Shown here piece after piece: positions 60,747 to 64,000 of a stretch of 64,000 bases of DNA. The notes beneath the pieces were generated by a model. That model was not told the DNA's origin. It worked only from the letters and a program-made list of their open reading frames with translations, and made no database searches. Where the stretch lies: NCBI GenBank assembly GCA_021792135.1, contig JAJYVF010000017.1, positions 1 through 64,000 of the forward strand, in the 5' to 3' direction. Each line of letters opens with the position of its first letter. Within the stretch, counting starts at the first letter, position 1. The position numbers and the translations under genes are program-made. The stretch comes from Acidobacteriota bacterium. Its GTDB lineage: Bacteria > Acidobacteriota > Terriglobia > Terriglobales > Acidobacteriaceae.

Positions 60747-61394
60747 TCAGGAATCGCGGAGCAGATCCGCCCGGAAGTGCGCTTCGTCGATTCCGGCACG
60801 GCTGCCGTTGACATCCGTAGCCGCGGGAAGTTCGAGTTCCTTCAGGGCTGTCAGGTTCGGAATGTACCGGCAGTGGAACTGGGTCCCCTGCCAGGTGATT
60901 TCGGTGGCGCAGACCGTCCCCGTCGTCGATTTGTAGAGCACCGTGAGGCCCTCGGTATGAGCCTTCTGCATCTGGAACAGAAACGGAACTCCCTGATGCG
61001 AGGCAATCGCTTCGTGATCCAGCTTTTGCGGTGGCGGCGATTCGCCGCTGACGAGGCCGTAGTGCCAGGAGCACTCGATCGCAGGTCCGCCGCCTTCGTT
61101 GCGCAGGCTCAGCCGTGCCGAGGGGCCGCTGGTGTCCCATACCAGATACAGGAACGGCCGGAGGCTTTCCTCCAGCTGCATGCGCACCAGCTGATTCTGC
61201 GCCCTGGTGGCCGCGGCAATGCTGCGGTTGGCATCCGCCTGAAACCGCGTGGCACGGGCCAGCTTGTCAGCCGCACGGGCCTGTTTCCAGGCGGCCATCC
61301 AGACAAACACCAAAACGCTGATGGTAGTCGCCTGAAGACCCATGGTGATCCAGAACTCGATTCTGTCCTGCGATACACCCTCACCTGCAACCAA
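60747..61394 (-). CDS. Single-pass membrane protein of unknown function
   Basis: 215 residues. One N-terminal membrane helix (about 14-35, FWITMGLQATTISVLVFVWM) is followed by a coiled-coil-like stretch (about 36-75, with Ala/Arg/Gln heptads) and a C-terminal domain (about 80-215) including LRPFLYLVWDTSGPSARLSL, which suggests a beta-rich fold seen in small defence- or signal-related membrane proteins. The start is TTG at 61394 with GGAGGG 5 bases upstream. I do not recognise a family. It is separate from guaB by 142 bases and has no obvious partner. Confidence 0.65.
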   Translation of the reverse strand: MVAGEGVSQDRIEFWITMGLQATTISVLVFVWMAAWKQARAADKLARATRFQADANRSIAAATRAQNQLVRMQLEESLRPFLYLVWDTSGPSARLSLRNEGGGPAIECSWHYGLVSGESPPPQKLDHEAIASHQGVPFLFQMQKAHTEGLTVLYKSTTGTVCATEITWQGTQFHCRYIPNLTALKELELPAATDVNGSRAGIDEAHFRADLLRDS

Positions 61395-61536
61395 AAGGAC
61401 CCTCCACTGGCCGTGGTCTTCTGCTGGTCATCGACCATCGTAACGCGATGCGATGCCGGTTCGACCCACGGGGAACCCGGGAAGACACGACCAGCGCGGT
61501 ATTTCGGTGACAAGTTACCCGGCCCGGTGTCTTTCC

Positions 61537-63111
<1,575 letters not shown>

Positions 63112-63129
63112 TCAGGACATTGTAGAACA

Positions 63130-63162
63130 GAGGCCGGCGCGCCATGTGGTCACGCCGGCCTC
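63130..63162. repeat. 10-bp inverted repeat between nifJ and guaB
   Basis: GAGGCCGGCG (63130-63139) with CGCCGGCCTC (63153-63162), loop 13. It has no U-tract on either strand. It lies just behind the nifJ terminator, 73 bases before guaB; a TACAAT on the minus strand at 63124-63119 next to it may be the guaB -10. Confidence 0.5.
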
Positions 63163-63187
63163 GAAAGCCGTACCCTGCGGCACGGTC

Positions 63188-63224
63188 AAAAACCCCGGAA
63201 CCTCTGCCCTCAGAAACTCCGGGG
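63188..63224 (-). terminator. Intrinsic terminator after nifJ
   Basis: On the minus strand CCCCGGA pairs with TCCGGGG (63224-63218 with 63199-63193, loop 18) and is followed by TTTTT (63192-63188). It lies 14 bases past the nifJ stop. Confidence 0.75.
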
Positions 63225-63238
63225 AAAAACTGATCGGC

Positions 63239-64000
63239 TCAGTCCTCCTTCGCCGCCGGCGTCGTGACCACCTTTCCGTTGCCTTCGCGCGGTGAAATAT
63301 TGGGTGACTCCGCCCGTCCTGGCATCGCCGCCCGGCCGGAGTACACACGCCAGGTGCGCTCCACATCGTCCGTGGCTTCCCGGAGCAGCACTTCGGCCGT
63401 CTCAGGATGCGCGCGCAGCAGCATGGTGTAACGCGTCTCGTTGTAGATGTAGTCCTTCAGCGGAATGGAAGGCGCGCGGGAGTCGAGCGTAAACGGATTC
63501 TTACCTTCGGCCCGCACAGCCGGGTTGTAGCGCATCAGCGGCCAGTACCCGCAGGCAACGGCCGCCTTCTGATGCTCCAGCCCCTGCGACAGATCGTATC
63601 CATGCGCAATGCAGTGGCTGTAGGCGATGACGATTGCCGGCCCGTCCCATGCCTCGGCTTCCTGGAAAGCTTTGATCGTGTGGCTGTCGTTGGCTCCCAT
63701 CGCCACCCGGGCGACGTACACCGATCCATACGCCACCGCCTCCATCGCCAGGTCTTTCTTGCTGGTCGATTTGCCGCCCGCCGCAAATTTCGCGACCGCG
63801 CCGCGTGGAGTCGATTTCGACATCTGCCCGCCGGTGTTCGAGTAAACCTCGGTATCGAGCACCAGCACCTTCACGTTCTTGCCGGAGCCCAGCACGTGAT
63901 CGAGGCCACCGAAGCCGATGTCGTAAGCCCAGCCGTCCCCGCCGAGGATCCAGATACTCCTGCGGATAAGGCTGTCGGCCACGGCATTCAGGCTGCGCGC
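63239..64000 (-). CDS. nifJ: Pyruvate:ferredoxin (flavodoxin) oxidoreductase, C-terminal part
   Basis: The last 253 residues of the large single-chain pyruvate:ferredoxin oxidoreductase, open to the right edge. WILGGDGWAYDIGFGGLDHVL is the GDG thiamine-diphosphate motif, followed by VLVLDTEVYSNTGGQMSKST and AYSHCIAHGYDLSQGLEHQK, all of the C-terminal TPP domain of the fused (about 1180-residue) enzyme. It decarboxylates pyruvate to acetyl-CoA and passes electrons to ferredoxin. The Lys/Pro-rich tail beyond the domain (about 25 residues) is slightly long. The N-terminus, iron-sulfur domain and start lie outside the window. Confidence 0.95.
   Translation of the reverse strand, partial: ARSLNAVADSLIRRSIWILGGDGWAYDIGFGGLDHVLGSGKNVKVLVLDTEVYSNTGGQMSKSTPRGAVAKFAAGGKSTSKKDLAMEAVAYGSVYVARVAMGANDSHTIKAFQEAEAWDGPAIVIAYSHCIAHGYDLSQGLEHQKAAVACGYWPLMRYNPAVRAEGKNPFTLDSRAPSIPLKDYIYNETRYTMLLRAHPETAEVLLREATDDVERTWRVYSGRAAMPGRAESPNISPREGNGKVVTTPAAKED

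Noticed and set aside
61452-61475. Second tRNA-like string (CCGGTTCGACCC)
   Set aside because: No pairing T-stem or anticodon arm could be found around it.

Overview
The window is 64 kb of GC-rich chromosome with housekeeping genes packed on both strands. The gene set and protein style suggest a soil-type acidobacterium (Acidobacteriota, probably Terriglobia/Acidobacteriaceae). Pointers are a TonB receptor with an N-terminal carboxypeptidase-regulatory-like domain, a FecR protein with a Gly-rich tail, a DUF1844 protein, an IspF with a C-terminal tail and a MoaD-like gene joined to thrC. That placement is inference from protein resemblance; no rRNA or tRNA is present to confirm it.

Layout. 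1-6.8 kb: the 5' end of a group II intron lodged in the lon terminator, then lon, pheA, two small stress genes (lmo0937-type membrane peptide, CsbD), glgA and rsmA. 6.9-14.3 kb: a DHA2 drug-efflux pump, recA, a DinB protein, a BtuB-type receptor behind a cobalamin riboswitch, and the GTPase engB. 14.6-19.3 kb: a forward run TPR protein - NfeD protease - slipin - SPOR protein. 19.3-26.7 kb: a long reverse run mtnP - PfkB kinase - membrane glycosyltransferase - dapF - ldcA - mpl - plsC, whose last part is a peptidoglycan synthesis and recycling set. 26.8-33.1 kb: a secreted metallopeptidase diverging from ygfZ - DUF1844 - MBL hydrolase - ribF - FecR. 33.2-40.6 kb: phosphoesterase, orphan OppD-type ATPase, HU, DUF2461, the riboswitch-thrC-sulfur carrier unit, a decayed vapBC pair and a Gfo/Idh oxidoreductase. 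40.8-51.6 kb: recN, a GGDEF cyclase, ispF and ispD, a GH27 galactosidase, an esterase and a KimA-type potassium importer. 51.7-64 kb: an FNR-like regulator, a nitronate monooxygenase family protein, an NtrC-type regulator with a separate PAS kinase/receiver pair, OsmC, UspA, an unknown membrane protein, guaB and the 3' part of nifJ.

The most interesting unit is at 36.9-38.9 kb. A SAM (S-box) riboswitch precedes a threonine synthase homologue, which overlaps a MoaD/ThiS-like gene. That carrier continues past its normal Gly-Gly into a 42-residue tail with nine cysteines that ends in a second Gly-Gly. SAM control plus a sulfur carrier suggest that the pair may work in homocysteine/methionine sulfur transfer and not, or not only, in threonine synthesis.

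Other points worth checking are the group IIC intron at the lon terminator, a DapF with Ser in place of its second catalytic Cys, a glycogen synthase lacking the KxGG lysine, double frameshift decay of vapBC, and promoters that leave almost no leader before ispD and the TPR gene.
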